Origin: Gammaproteobacteria bacterium
GTDB lineage: Bacteria; Pseudomonadota; Gammaproteobacteria; UBA4575
Assembly (NCBI GenBank): GCA_028279275.1
Contig: JANQOB010000020.1
Location: 124,001-188,000 of the forward strand
Reading direction: 5' to 3'
Length of the DNA: 64,000 nucleotides
Below, one piece after another: positions 55,099 to 63,819 of the stretch. Position 1 is the first letter of the stretch, and every line of letters starts with the position of its first letter. The translations under genes and the position numbers were made by a program. The notes beneath the pieces were generated by a model. That model worked only from the letters and a program-made list of their open reading frames with translations, made no database searches and had not been told where the DNA came from.

Positions 55099-56718
55099 AT
55101 GAAAGAAAATATCGAAGCTACAGGGTTCGATGTTTTGTTTAACGCTGCTTTAAATAAAGGCACAGCATTTACCGAAGCCGAACGAAAAAAATATAAATTA
55201 CGTGGCCTATTACCACCTGGAGTATCCGATCCAGATGTTCAATTAAATCGTGCCCTGCAAAATATGCGTCGTAAACATTATGACATTGAACGTTATATTT
55301 ACTTATCGGCATTGCAAAGTAGAAACGAAAGGCTGTTTTATCGTTTAATTTTAGAGAACATCCAAGAGGTTATGCCTTTAATTTACACTCCTACGGTTGG
55401 TCAGGCATGCAAAGAGTTTGCCGCAATCTTTCGACAACCAAAAGGAATTTATATTACTGCTGAAGACCGAGGGAATGTGTCGGAGATATTAAACAATTGG
55501 CCCGAAGAAGATGTGCGCGTGATCGTTGTGACGGATGGCGAGAGAATTCTGGGCTTAGGAGACCTTGGCGCAAATGGCATGGGGATTCCAATTGGCAAGC
55601 TTGCTTTATATGTTGCATGTGCGGGAATTCAACCCAATCAATGTTTACCGGTGATGATCGATGTTGGAACAAATAACCAGGAGATGTTAGATGATCCACT
55701 GTATTTGGGTTTGAGGCATAAAAGAATACAGGGTGAAGAGTATGATGCTCTTGTTGATGAGTTTATTTCATCCGTTCAAGTAGCTTATCCAAAAGCTCTT
55801 ATACAGTTTGAAGATTTTCTTACGCCGAATGCTTACCGGTTACTAAATAAATATCGCAACCAAGTTTTGTGCTTCAATGATGATATTCAAGGTACTGCAG
55901 GAGTGGCGTTAGCAGGCGTATACGCTTCCACAAAGATTTCAGGTGTGGCTTTTAGGGATTTGCGCATAATGTTTCTCGGTGCGGGTTCTGCGGCAACTGG
56001 AATTGCCGACTTAATAACCTATGCTTTTCAAAAAGAAGGGTTCACAGAAGAAGAAGCAAGAAAAAAATTATGGTTTGTAGATATCGACGGCTTAGTCATT
56101 CAGTCTCGTGATGATTTGCTCCCGCATAATTTACCGTATGCGCACGATCACCCCGCCGCAGATTTCATCTCGGCCATTAAACAAATTAAACCACATATGC
56201 TAATTGGTGCTACGGGTTTCCCCGGAACATTTACGCAAGAGGCCGTGAAACTCATGGCTGAAATCAACGAAAGGCCTGCACTATTTGCATTATCTAATCC
56301 AACCTCGCGTGCGGAGTGTACGGCAGAGCAGGCTTATAACTGGACCCAAGGGCGCGCGATTTTTACCAGTGGTAGTCCATTTGAAGCTGTGCGTTATAAA
56401 GAACAGTATTTTAAGCCTGGTCAGGGTAACAATGCGTATATATTTCCCGGAATTGGTCTAGGCGCAGTGGTAAGTGAGGCTTCCAGAATTTCGGAAGATA
56501 TGTTTTTAGTGGCCGCTAAGACGCTTGCGAATATGGTGAGTGAAAAGGATTTATCTGTAGGAGCTATTTATCCACCACTGCATAATATTCGTGATGTGTC
56601 GTTGCAAATCGCAGTAGCGGTTGCTGAAGAAATCATCTCAAGTGATTTAGATTCAATTCGAAAAGTAGATAATTTGCAGCAGAAAATAGAAGAGTATATG
56701 TATCAACCTGCTTACTAA
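55099..56718 (+). CDS. NAD-dependent malic enzyme
   Basis: A 539-residue malic enzyme that converts malate to pyruvate and CO2. ATG 55099 is chosen over an in-frame TTG six bases earlier. The active-site blocks are LIYTPTVGQACKEF, VVTDGERILGLGDLGANGMGIPIGK and FEDFLTPNAYRLL, and the cofactor site is IMFLGAGSAATGIADLI. It is of the long MaeA/SfcA type rather than the short NADP type. It closes a three-gene operon that turns malate to pyruvate and pyruvate to acetolactate. Confidence 0.92.
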   Translation: MKENIEATGFDVLFNAALNKGTAFTEAERKKYKLRGLLPPGVSDPDVQLNRALQNMRRKHYDIERYIYLSALQSRNERLFYRLILENIQEVMPLIYTPTVGQACKEFAAIFRQPKGIYITAEDRGNVSEILNNWPEEDVRVIVVTDGERILGLGDLGANGMGIPIGKLALYVACAGIQPNQCLPVMIDVGTNNQEMLDDPLYLGLRHKRIQGEEYDALVDEFISSVQVAYPKALIQFEDFLTPNAYRLLNKYRNQVLCFNDDIQGTAGVALAGVYASTKISGVAFRDLRIMFLGAGSAATGIADLITYAFQKEGFTEEEARKKLWFVDIDGLVIQSRDDLLPHNLPYAHDHPAADFISAIKQIKPHMLIGATGFPGTFTQEAVKLMAEINERPALFALSNPTSRAECTAEQAYNWTQGRAIFTSGSPFEAVRYKEQYFKPGQGNNAYIFPGIGLGAVVSEASRISEDMFLVAAKTLANMVSEKDLSVGAIYPPLHNIRDVSLQIAVAVAEEIISSDLDSIRKVDNLQQKIEEYMYQPAY

Positions 56719-56723
56719 AGCAA

Positions 56724-56750
56724 AAACGGCAAACTGATTGTTTGCCGTTT
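56724..56750. terminator. Bidirectional terminator hairpin
   Basis: AAACGGCAAAC (56724-56734) and GTTTGCCGTTT (56740-56750) form a perfect 11-bp stem with a 5-base loop. On the minus strand it is followed by a T run, so it best serves the leftward EF-hand gene, but it also sits six bases after the malic enzyme stop. Confidence 0.85.
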
Positions 56751-56774
56751 GTATAAGACTGAATTAATATTTTT

Positions 56775-57044
56775 CTAGCTTTCCTTATCTTTATATTTGC
56801 ATTGTTTTTTCATTTCATCTTCTGTTAAAACACCGTCACCATTAGCATCTTTCTTCATAAAACGTTGTTCCTTGTGAGCCATGAATTCCTCTTTGCTGAC
56901 GGCGCCATCACCATCAGTATCCATCATTTTCATCTTATCTTTTTTACCTCCGTGATCACCAGCATAAGCATATGAAATTGCCAATGCACTAACGACTAGC
57001 ACGGTTGTTAAAATTGTAATTAATTGCTTATATTTGCTTGTCAT
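56775..57044 (-). CDS. Small exported EF-hand protein
   Basis: An 89-residue protein with a signal peptide (ITILTTVLVVSALAISYAYA) and two canonical calcium-binding EF-hand loops at residues 42-53 (DTDGDGAVSKEE) and 66-77 (DANGDGVLTEDE). The linker is rich in Lys, Met and His. It probably binds Ca2+ in the periplasm; function is unknown. Single gene with its own terminator. Confidence 0.9.
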   Translation of the reverse strand: MTSKYKQLITILTTVLVVSALAISYAYAGDHGGKKDKMKMMDTDGDGAVSKEEFMAHKEQRFMKKDANGDGVLTEDEMKKQCKYKDKES

Positions 57045-57136
57045 ATTGCTGCTCCAATAGGTTGATGTCGTTTGATTTGTCTTTGTTCTTTAGAATCCGC
57101 AGTTTAGCCGAAGTTCAATTTTATATTTCAGAATGC

Positions 57137-57772
57137 CTATTTTTTGCTTTTCCCCTTATATTCACATAAATCAATAATTGAACACTCGTAACACTTAGGG
57201 TTACGTGCCACACAAGTATAGCGTCCATGAAGGATCAACCAATGATGTGCATGTAGTTTGTATTCTTCGGGAACAAACTTTTCAAGCTTCAATTCGACTT
57301 GTAGTACATCTTTTCCAGGCGCAATTCCGGTGCGATTGGAGACGCGAAATATGTGTGTGTCGACGGCAATGGTAGGTTGGCCAAAAGCATTATTCAGGAC
57401 TACGTTTGCCGTTTTTCTACCAACGCCTGGGAGTTTTTGCAATGTTTCTCTATCACGAGGGATTCTGCAATTATGCTCATCAATTAAAACTTTGCAGGTC
57501 TGGATGATATTTTTTGCTTTACTATTATAGAGTCCAATTGATTTAATATACTTTTTCAGCCCCGCCTCACCAAGGTCAAGCATTTTTTGTGGTGTATTCG
57601 CAACTTTATAGAGTTCTTTCGTCGCTTTGTTAACGCTTACATCTGTAGCTTGAGCAGAGAGTATGACCGATATCAATAACTCAAAATTAGACTTATGAAC
57701 AAGTTCTGTTTTAGGTGCCGGATTAGCTTTTTTTAAACGCTTAAAAATCTCACTTCGCTTTTCTTTATTCAT
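57137..57772 (-). CDS. nth: Endonuclease III (DNA glycosylase/AP lyase)
   Basis: A 211-residue base-excision repair enzyme removing oxidised pyrimidines. The helix-hairpin-helix is LPGVGRKTANVVL with catalytic K120; the second catalytic residue is D138 in TIAVDTHIFRVSNR, both with the same numbers as E. coli Nth. The C-terminal 4Fe-4S cluster is formed by CVARNPKCYECSIIDLC. Follows the rnfB-like gene by 9 bp, as nth follows rnf genes in many gammaproteobacteria. Confidence 0.96.
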   Translation of the reverse strand: MNKEKRSEIFKRLKKANPAPKTELVHKSNFELLISVILSAQATDVSVNKATKELYKVANTPQKMLDLGEAGLKKYIKSIGLYNSKAKNIIQTCKVLIDEHNCRIPRDRETLQKLPGVGRKTANVVLNNAFGQPTIAVDTHIFRVSNRTGIAPGKDVLQVELKLEKFVPEEYKLHAHHWLILHGRYTCVARNPKCYECSIIDLCEYKGKSKK

Positions 57773-57781
57773 TTTTTGATT

Positions 57782-58174
57782 TTATCTACTTAGCAACTCT
57801 TTTTTCTTACGTTCAAAAGCTAATTGTTTAGCGATTTTTTCTTCATCAAGGCGCTGATGACGCCTTTTTTTGTTTTCGCGCGACAGTTTAGCAAAGCTCC
57901 TTTTCAGTTCGCTTTGTTGATCGTCTGATATAGTTTTACACGCTTCTTCAAATTCAGTATTTTGATTTAAATCTATACAATCTACGGGACAAGGTGGCAG
58001 GCATAATTTACACCCTGTGCAGTAAGATTTAATTACAGTATGAATTTGTTTGGATGCACCGATGATGGCATCAAATGGACACGCTTTAATGCAAAGTGTG
58101 CAACCTATGCACTCTTGTTCGCGAATGAAGGCTATGTATTTGCCTGTAGGAATACTATCTACGTTTTTAGCCAC
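57782..58174 (-). CDS. Two-cluster ferredoxin, shortened RnfB-like protein
   Basis: A 130-residue protein with two 4Fe-4S motifs: C22, C25, C28, C32 and C52, C55, C58, C62. The sequence around them ([24 protein letters not shown], and then a [18 protein letters not shown] block) is that of the C-terminal half of RnfB. The membrane anchor and the N-terminal Fe-S domain of normal RnfB are absent. The last 50 residues form a Lys/Arg-rich helix. Position between metG and nth, with no other rnf genes, suggests the remains of an rnf locus kept as a soluble electron carrier. It starts four bases after the metG stop. Confidence 0.88.
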   Translation of the reverse strand: MAKNVDSIPTGKYIAFIREQECIGCTLCIKACPFDAIIGASKQIHTVIKSYCTGCKLCLPPCPVDCIDLNQNTEFEEACKTISDDQQSELKRSFAKLSRENKKRRHQRLDEEKIAKQLAFERKKKELLSR

Positions 58175-58177
58175 ACT

Positions 58178-60211
58178 TTATTTGACGCGCATACCTGGTT
58201 TCGCCCCGCTATCCGGCTGCAATAAGAATATATCCTTGTCGCCAGGTCCGGCAGCTAATACCATGCCTTCGGACATACCAAAACGCATTTTGCGAGGTGC
58301 AAGATTGGCAACCACTACGGTGAGCCGACCTTCAATATCTTCAGGTGCGTAGGCAGATTTTATTCCTGCAAATACATTTTTTTGCACGCCACCCGTTGAC
58401 TCTCCTAAATCTAATGTTAATTGTAAAAGTTTGTCAGCTCCTTCTACGTGTTCAGCTTTGATAATTTTAGCGACTCTAAAATCAAGCTTAGCGAAATCAT
58501 CAAAGGTGATTTCGTCACTTATTGGATCACTTGCAACGGGTGCAGCATCTTGTTTTGAATCTTCTATCATTTTATCAATTGACTCTTTTTCAATTCGTGT
58601 GATTAAAGGTTTAAATTTATTAATTTCGTGGCCTTCAGGAAGAGGGTTGCCGTTATAAAGTTTTTCCCAAGTAAATTCTGTATTCAGAAAGACTTCTGAT
58701 TTAGCCGCCAATTCAGGTAACACTGGTTTTAAATAACCAATTAGTAAACGAAACATATTGAGTCCAAAGCTACAAACCTGGTGCACTTCAGTTCTGTTAC
58801 TATCTTCTTTTATCTTTTCCCAAGGTTTGTGGGCATCGATAATTTGATTTGCAATATCTGCAACCGACATAATCACGCGCATAGCTTCAGAATATTTTCG
58901 CGATTCGTAATACATTTTAATTTGATTGTTTTTTTCAACAGCTAAATCAAATGCATGTGTACATTCATCATTAAAACTTGCAGTAAGTTTTGCATCGAAT
59001 TTTTTAGTGATAAATCCAGCACAACGACTGGCAATGTTTACCAGTTTGCCTACGACATCACTGTTTACACGTTGTTGAAAGTCTTCCAAATTAAGGTCGA
59101 TGTCGCTGACCCCTGGGCCAAGCTTGGCCGCAAAGTAGTAGCGTAAATACTCGGGATGTAAATGCTCTAAGTAAGTACGCGCTTTAATAAATGTACCCCG
59201 GGATTTTGACATTTTCTTGCCATCGACGGTAAGAAAGCCATGGCAATAAACTGCGGTGGGTATTCGATAGTCTGCTCCATGCAACATAGCAGGCCAAAAC
59301 AGCATATGGAAGTAGGCGATATCTTTACCAATGAAGTGATATACCTCGGCAATACTGTCAGAATTCCAATAGTAATTAAAATCTTTTCCCCCGGTATTTG
59401 TAGAGCTGTCGATGTACTGTTGCAAGCTGGCCATATAACCAATGGGCGCATCCAGCCAAACATAAAAATACTTACCTGGCGCATCAGGAATTTCAAATCC
59501 AAAGTAAGGAGCGTCACGTGAGATATCCCAGTCTTGCAAGCCCGAATCAAACCACTCTTTTAATTTATTAGTGATTTCAGGTTGTAAATTATCTTGGTTA
59601 ATCCATTTTTCTAAAACATCTTTGAAATCATTCAGCTTAAAGAAATAGTGTAAATTCTCTTTTTGAATAGGGGTTGCACCACTTACAGAAGAATAGGGAT
59701 TAATTAAATCAGCAGGTGTATAGGTTGACCCACATACTTCACAATTATCACCATATTGATCTTTTGCATGACACTTAGGGCATTCGCCTTTAACAAATCG
59801 ATCTGGTAGAAACACATTTTCTTTAGGATCGAAGAGATCTATCACTGTTTTGGTTGTGATATGACCGTTATCTTTTAAACGCTGATAAATAGTGGTGGCG
59901 TGTTTTTTATTTTCTTCTGAGTGAGTAGAGTGATAATTATCAAATTCGATTAAAAAATCGGCAAAATCTTTTTCATGTTCAAGTTTTACTCTGGAAATCA
60001 ATTCTTCAGGCGTGATTCCTTCTTGCTGTGCACGCAACATAATAGGTGTGCCATGTGCATCGTCGGCACATATATAAATGCAGTCGTGACCACACATTTT
60101 TTGAAAACGGGCCCATATATCGGTTTGTATATACTCGACTAAATGACCGATATGAATAGGGCCGTTAGCGTAGGGCAATGCACTGGTGACTAGGATAGTT
60201 CTATTATTCAC
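58178..60211 (-). CDS. metG: Methionyl-tRNA synthetase
   Basis: A 677-residue cytoplasmic enzyme charging tRNA-Met. HIGH is at residues 20-23 ([10 protein letters not shown]), the zinc knuckle is [18 protein letters not shown], and KMSKS is in [12 protein letters not shown]. The C-terminal 110 residues ([29 protein letters not shown]) are the tRNA-binding, dimerising OB fold. Length matches the E. coli enzyme. It is divergent from mrp with a 212-bp gap. Confidence 0.97.
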   Translation of the reverse strand: MNNRTILVTSALPYANGPIHIGHLVEYIQTDIWARFQKMCGHDCIYICADDAHGTPIMLRAQQEGITPEELISRVKLEHEKDFADFLIEFDNYHSTHSEENKKHATTIYQRLKDNGHITTKTVIDLFDPKENVFLPDRFVKGECPKCHAKDQYGDNCEVCGSTYTPADLINPYSSVSGATPIQKENLHYFFKLNDFKDVLEKWINQDNLQPEITNKLKEWFDSGLQDWDISRDAPYFGFEIPDAPGKYFYVWLDAPIGYMASLQQYIDSSTNTGGKDFNYYWNSDSIAEVYHFIGKDIAYFHMLFWPAMLHGADYRIPTAVYCHGFLTVDGKKMSKSRGTFIKARTYLEHLHPEYLRYYFAAKLGPGVSDIDLNLEDFQQRVNSDVVGKLVNIASRCAGFITKKFDAKLTASFNDECTHAFDLAVEKNNQIKMYYESRKYSEAMRVIMSVADIANQIIDAHKPWEKIKEDSNRTEVHQVCSFGLNMFRLLIGYLKPVLPELAAKSEVFLNTEFTWEKLYNGNPLPEGHEINKFKPLITRIEKESIDKMIEDSKQDAAPVASDPISDEITFDDFAKLDFRVAKIIKAEHVEGADKLLQLTLDLGESTGGVQKNVFAGIKSAYAPEDIEGRLTVVVANLAPRKMRFGMSEGMVLAAGPGDKDIFLLQPDSGAKPGMRVK

Positions 60212-60423
60212 AGATATTCTTATTTATTAAAACAATTTGTAAACAAATCTCGATGCTTTTTCTAAAGCGCTGGCTACCTTAACAGTTCAGATGTAAAACC
60301 GCTATTTTGCTTGTGTTTGTAGAGCTTTCAGCTACTCAAATAGAGATCTTTGCTGCACATTCTGGCGTGATATAGTACTTCCTATTCCTATATTTACCCC
60401 ATAATTTCAGGAGAATAATAAGC

Positions 60424-61512
60424 ATGGCGGAGCTTACCAAAGAGCGAGTTGAAGCTGTACTCAAAGACATTCAAGATCCAAATATTGGTAAAAATTTAAT
60501 CGCGAGTAATGCTGTTAAAAATATCGAAATCGATGCAGGCAAGGTCAATGTAGAGATTAAACTTGGATATCCTGCAAAAAGTATTGCTGAAGATCTTACA
60601 ATTGAAATTGAAGGTGCAATTCGTAAAGCAGGCGCAGAAACTGTGCATGCAGATGTTGGGTGGACGATTGAGGCGCACTCTGTACAAAAAAGCCTCAAGC
60701 CACTAAAAAATATTAAGAATGTAATTGCTGTTGCCTCAGGTAAAGGGGGTGTGGGTAAATCCACAACTGCTATAAATTTAGCATTAGCCCTTTCAATGGA
60801 AGGTGCAAACGTTGGAATTCTGGATGCCGATATTTATGGACCTAGCCAGCCACGTATGTTGGGGATAAGTGGGCAGCCGAAATCAACCGATGGTAAAAGC
60901 TTAGAACCTATGGAAGCGCATGGTTTACAGGCGATGTCGATCGGATTTCTGATTGACGAAGAAACCCCAATGATTTGGCGTGGTCCGATGGTGACTCAAG
61001 CTTTAGAGCAGTTACTCAATGATACCCAGTGGCGTGGGCTTGATTATCTAGTGGTTGATTTACCCCCAGGTACTGGAGATGTGCAACTTACCTTAGCGCA
61101 AAAAATTCCAGTCAGTGGTGCCATCATCGTTACGACCCCTCAAGACATCGCGTTGCTAGATGCGCGCAAGGGTTTGAAGATGTTTGAGAAAGTGGAAGTA
61201 CCCGTTCTTGGGGTGGTTGAAAATATGAGTATTCATATCTGTAGTAAATGTGGACATGAAGAACACATTTTTGGTGAAGGGGGCGGGAAATCGATGGCCG
61301 ATGAATCTGGAGTCGAAATGCTGGGTGCACTGCCTCTGGATATTCGTATCCGTGAACAAGTAGATGGAGGTAATCCTAGTGTAGTGGCTATGCCAGACAC
61401 GCGTATTGCAGAAATATATCAAGAGATTGCACGTAAGGCCGCGGCAAAACTTGCAGCAAAAGGAAAGGACTACAGCGCTAAGTTCCCTAAAATTGTCATT
61501 CAAAATACTTAG
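60424..61512 (+). CDS. mrp: Iron-sulfur cluster carrier ATPase Mrp/ApbC
   Basis: A 362-residue P-loop ATPase that carries Fe-S clusters to target proteins. The N-terminal MIP18-like domain (about 1-85) precedes Walker A in VASGKGGVGKSTTAINLAL and Walker B in YLVVDLPPGTGDVQLTL. The cluster-binding pair is in SIHICSKCGHEEH. The divergent metG-mrp arrangement is widespread in gammaproteobacteria. AGGAG precedes the start. Confidence 0.95.
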   Translation: MAELTKERVEAVLKDIQDPNIGKNLIASNAVKNIEIDAGKVNVEIKLGYPAKSIAEDLTIEIEGAIRKAGAETVHADVGWTIEAHSVQKSLKPLKNIKNVIAVASGKGGVGKSTTAINLALALSMEGANVGILDADIYGPSQPRMLGISGQPKSTDGKSLEPMEAHGLQAMSIGFLIDEETPMIWRGPMVTQALEQLLNDTQWRGLDYLVVDLPPGTGDVQLTLAQKIPVSGAIIVTTPQDIALLDARKGLKMFEKVEVPVLGVVENMSIHICSKCGHEEHIFGEGGGKSMADESGVEMLGALPLDIRIREQVDGGNPSVVAMPDTRIAEIYQEIARKAAAKLAAKGKDYSAKFPKIVIQNT

Positions 61513-61536
61513 TCGTTTGAATCAGAGTTATCTAGA

Positions 61537-62010
61537 TTGAAGTATCGTTTATTATTTAATGTGCTTGCATGTTTTGCGATGCTGTTCCTATCAAGTTGTG
61601 GAACTTTTGATAAACGTCTAAACCCTATTCAGCCTAAAGTTTTTATTGATGATATTGAAATTGAAGATGCAAATTTATCGGGATTAACTGCACTACTCAC
61701 ACTGAACATAGAAAATCCAAATGACTTTGCTATAAATGCAAAGGGCTTGGATTACACAATGAGTTTGTCAGGAACTAATATTCTGAGTGGAGAAAACAAA
61801 AATAATATGTCCGTTCCTGCATTAGGGAGTGGTAAAATTGAAGTGCCGGTGCAAATAACTTATGCATCACTATTAGAGACTATTCCTAAGGTAATGCAAA
61901 CGGGTGTGGCTTCCTATAATTTTTCTGGAAATATTCACACACGTTTATTTAAGATACCTTTTGATAAAACCGATGAGTTAAAGCTACCTTATATTGGTGG
62001 TTCTAATTAA
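61537..62010 (+). CDS. LEA14-like lipoprotein
   Basis: A 157-residue lipoprotein with lipobox LSSCG and a single LEA type 2 (WHy-like) beta-sandwich (ALLTLNIENPNDFAINAKGLDYTMSLSG). Such domains are linked with stress or envelope proteins in bacteria, without a known reaction. It begins at TTG 61537; no better start fits the signal peptide. Between mrp and dcd with gaps of about 24 bp, so likely in their operon. Confidence 0.82.
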   Translation: MKYRLLFNVLACFAMLFLSSCGTFDKRLNPIQPKVFIDDIEIEDANLSGLTALLTLNIENPNDFAINAKGLDYTMSLSGTNILSGENKNNMSVPALGSGKIEVPVQITYASLLETIPKVMQTGVASYNFSGNIHTRLFKIPFDKTDELKLPYIGGSN

Positions 62011-62033
62011 GAATTAATTTCTAAATTAAGTTT

Positions 62034-62600
62034 ATGGCAATAAAATCTGACCGTTGGATCCGCGAAATGGCGGAAAAGTATGGCATGATTCAACCGTTTG
62101 AAGCAGGTCAAGTGCGTGAGAATGGGCATGGTCGCATGATTTCTTATGGCACATCGAGTTATGGTTATGATGTACGCTGTGCCGATCATTTCAAAATTTT
62201 TACAAATATAAACTCTGCAATCGTGGACCCTAAAGGGTTTGACGAGAATAGTTTTGTAGATGTGCGTGGAAATGAATGTGTGATTCCCCCCAACTCATTT
62301 GCATTAGCTAGCACCGTTGAATATTTTCGCATTCCACGTTCAGTGTTAACTATATGTTTAGGTAAATCTACCTATGCTCGCTGCGGCATCATTGTAAATG
62401 TCACGCCGCTTGAGCCTGAATGGGAAGGGCATGTCACTTTGGAATTCTCTAATACTACGCCGTTGCCAGCAAAAATTTACGCTAACGAAGGTGTTGCACA
62501 AATGCTGTTCTTTGAATCCGATGAAGTTTGTGAAACTTCATATAAGGACCGTGGCGGAAAATATCAAGGTCAAAAAGGAGTTACACTCCCTAAGGCTTAA
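62034..62600 (+). CDS. dcd: dCTP deaminase
   Basis: A 188-residue trimeric enzyme deaminating dCTP to dUTP for dTTP synthesis. [46 protein letters not shown] (with the catalytic Glu) and [15 protein letters not shown] are conserved dcd blocks, and the length is typical. Last gene of the mrp-lipoprotein-dcd run. Confidence 0.96.
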   Translation: MAIKSDRWIREMAEKYGMIQPFEAGQVRENGHGRMISYGTSSYGYDVRCADHFKIFTNINSAIVDPKGFDENSFVDVRGNECVIPPNSFALASTVEYFRIPRSVLTICLGKSTYARCGIIVNVTPLEPEWEGHVTLEFSNTTPLPAKIYANEGVAQMLFFESDEVCETSYKDRGGKYQGQKGVTLPKA

Positions 62601-62649
62601 ATGTAGTGAGCACAAGGTTTTTTTTAAATCAAAGTTAGAAAGTTTCAAA

Positions 62650-62677
62650 ATGTCCGCTTTCGGTCAATAGCGGTCAT
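62650..62677. terminator. Possible terminator hairpin between convergent genes
   Basis: ATGTCCGCT and AGCGGTCAT pair with one mismatch around a 10-base loop. It lies 50 bp after dcd and just before the end of the convergent regulator gene. There is no clear T run on either side, so its activity is uncertain. Confidence 0.35.
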
Positions 62678-62686
62678 TCTGAATCA

Positions 62687-63355
62687 TTAACTAAATGATG
62701 CGAAGTCACTATTGCGCATCCATTTTGTTACATTTCTAGTCATTGATGGGTGGCCAGTTATTCTCAACTTACCCTGTTTGATTGCAGACTGATATGAACA
62801 ATCACCCATCCAGACTTCCATCATTGTTCGCACATCAGTTGTAAACCAAACATCTACCTCTTTTCCTGGGTCTTCCAAGCAAACATCTGTGTCTTGGCCT
62901 TCAACAATTATCCACCAATCTTGTAACTTTTTAAGATCTTTAAATTTGAAATGTACTACTGTTTCTTTACCAGATAATTTTTTAGGATCGATACTACGTG
63001 ATAGATAAAGCATGAGTAGTTCAATATCCAGATCGTCATCATCAATCTGTTCTCTAGCCCATTTCATTCCCCACTTTCCGAGCTCTTGGATTATAGGAAG
63101 CACTTCTTTTCCTGGCTCTGTTAAATAATATTCAAATCCTTTCTGACCCTTAATTTTTTTCCGTTCAATTATGCCTTCTTCCTCTAACTGACGAAGTCTT
63201 GTGCTCAACAAACTGGGGGATATGTGTCCCAAACCACGTTGAAATTCATTAAAACGATGTCCACCAGATAATAACTCGCGAATTACCAGGAAGGTCCATT
63301 TATCACCTAGAAGTTCAGAGGCTTTGGCGATGGGGCAGAATTGTTTGTATTGCAT
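62687..63355 (-). CDS. HxlR-family transcriptional regulator with C-terminal domain
   Basis: A 222-residue regulator. Residues 5-100 form the winged helix (CPIAKASELLGDKWTFLVIRELLSGGHRFNEFQRG, then HISPSLLSTRLRQLEEEGII). The C-terminal 110 residues resemble an SCP2/sterol-carrier-like domain that may bind a small hydrophobic ligand, a known pairing in this family. ATG 63353-63355 is chosen; GTG 63358 is adjacent. The divergent tautomerase gene is the likely target, with tandem operators between them. Confidence 0.87.
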   Translation of the reverse strand: MQYKQFCPIAKASELLGDKWTFLVIRELLSGGHRFNEFQRGLGHISPSLLSTRLRQLEEEGIIERKKIKGQKGFEYYLTEPGKEVLPIIQELGKWGMKWAREQIDDDDLDIELLMLYLSRSIDPKKLSGKETVVHFKFKDLKKLQDWWIIVEGQDTDVCLEDPGKEVDVWFTTDVRTMMEVWMGDCSYQSAIKQGKLRITGHPSMTRNVTKWMRNSDFASFS

Positions 63356-63401
63356 CACTCATTGCACCTTAGATTACACAGTCATCACATTACTATAAAT
63401 T

Positions 63402-63441
63402 CTGTAGTTATCTACTACAGAAAATGTAGTTAATTACTACA
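63402..63441. promoter_or_regulatory. Tandem palindromic operators for the HxlR-type regulator
   Basis: Two copies of TGTAGT-N5-ACTACA lie at 63403-63419 and 63425-63441. Each is a perfect palindrome in its arms; the first extends to CTGTAGT and ACTACAG. Their centres are 22 bp apart, two helical turns, so two regulator dimers could bind on one face of DNA. They lie 48 bp from the regulator start and 72 bp from the tautomerase start. Confidence 0.75.
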
Positions 63442-63512
63442 ACATTTGAAGTTTATCTTTGATATAGCGAGAGACATACTGATCAGACATTTAATTATTT
63501 ATGGAGATAAAC

Positions 63513-63740
63513 ATGCCTATCGTTAGTGTAAAACTTATCGAAGACGTATTCACACCACAGCAAAAACGCGAAATGATTGAAAAATTGACTGAGGCCATGG
63601 TTGATATTGAAGGTGAAAATATGCGCGGTGTTACGATGGTGTATATAGAGGATGTTAAACAAGGTGATTGGGGAATTGGTGGCAAATGTATGACAGCCAA
63701 TGATGTGCATGAGCTACAAAAAGCCAAAGAAATAGCCTGA
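63513..63740 (+). CDS. 4-oxalocrotonate tautomerase family protein
   Basis: A 75-residue tautomerase. ATG 63513 is chosen because the protein then begins MPIVSVKLIEDVF, leaving Pro1 as the catalytic base after Met removal; an in-frame ATG at 63501 would block it. The length and the GVTMVYIEDV strand fit the family, although the C-terminus is longer than the 62-residue classic enzyme. Substrate unknown; likely controlled by the divergent HxlR regulator. Confidence 0.88.
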   Translation: MPIVSVKLIEDVFTPQQKREMIEKLTEAMVDIEGENMRGVTMVYIEDVKQGDWGIGGKCMTANDVHELQKAKEIA

Positions 63741-63759
63741 TTACATTGACCAATTAATC

Positions 63760-63793
63760 AATGATAGCTCTGCATGTCTGAGCTATCATTTTA
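63760..63793. terminator. Terminator between the tautomerase and a convergent gene
   Basis: AATGATAGCTC (63760-63770) and GAGCTATCATT (63780-63790) form a perfect 11-bp stem with a 9-base loop and a short T run on the plus strand. It lies about 20 bp after the tautomerase stop. Confidence 0.8.
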
Positions 63794-63819
63794 TGTCTGC
63801 TTTGAGTCGTAGCGGACAA

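Noticed and set aside
61156..61503. Open frames of 66-115 codons antisense to mrp
   Set aside because: They lie wholly within a well-conserved gene on the other strand and have no domain, ribosome site or signal of their own.
62398..62670. A 90-codon frame overlapping the 3' half of dcd in another frame
   Set aside because: Most of it lies inside dcd, and the part beyond holds no conserved feature.
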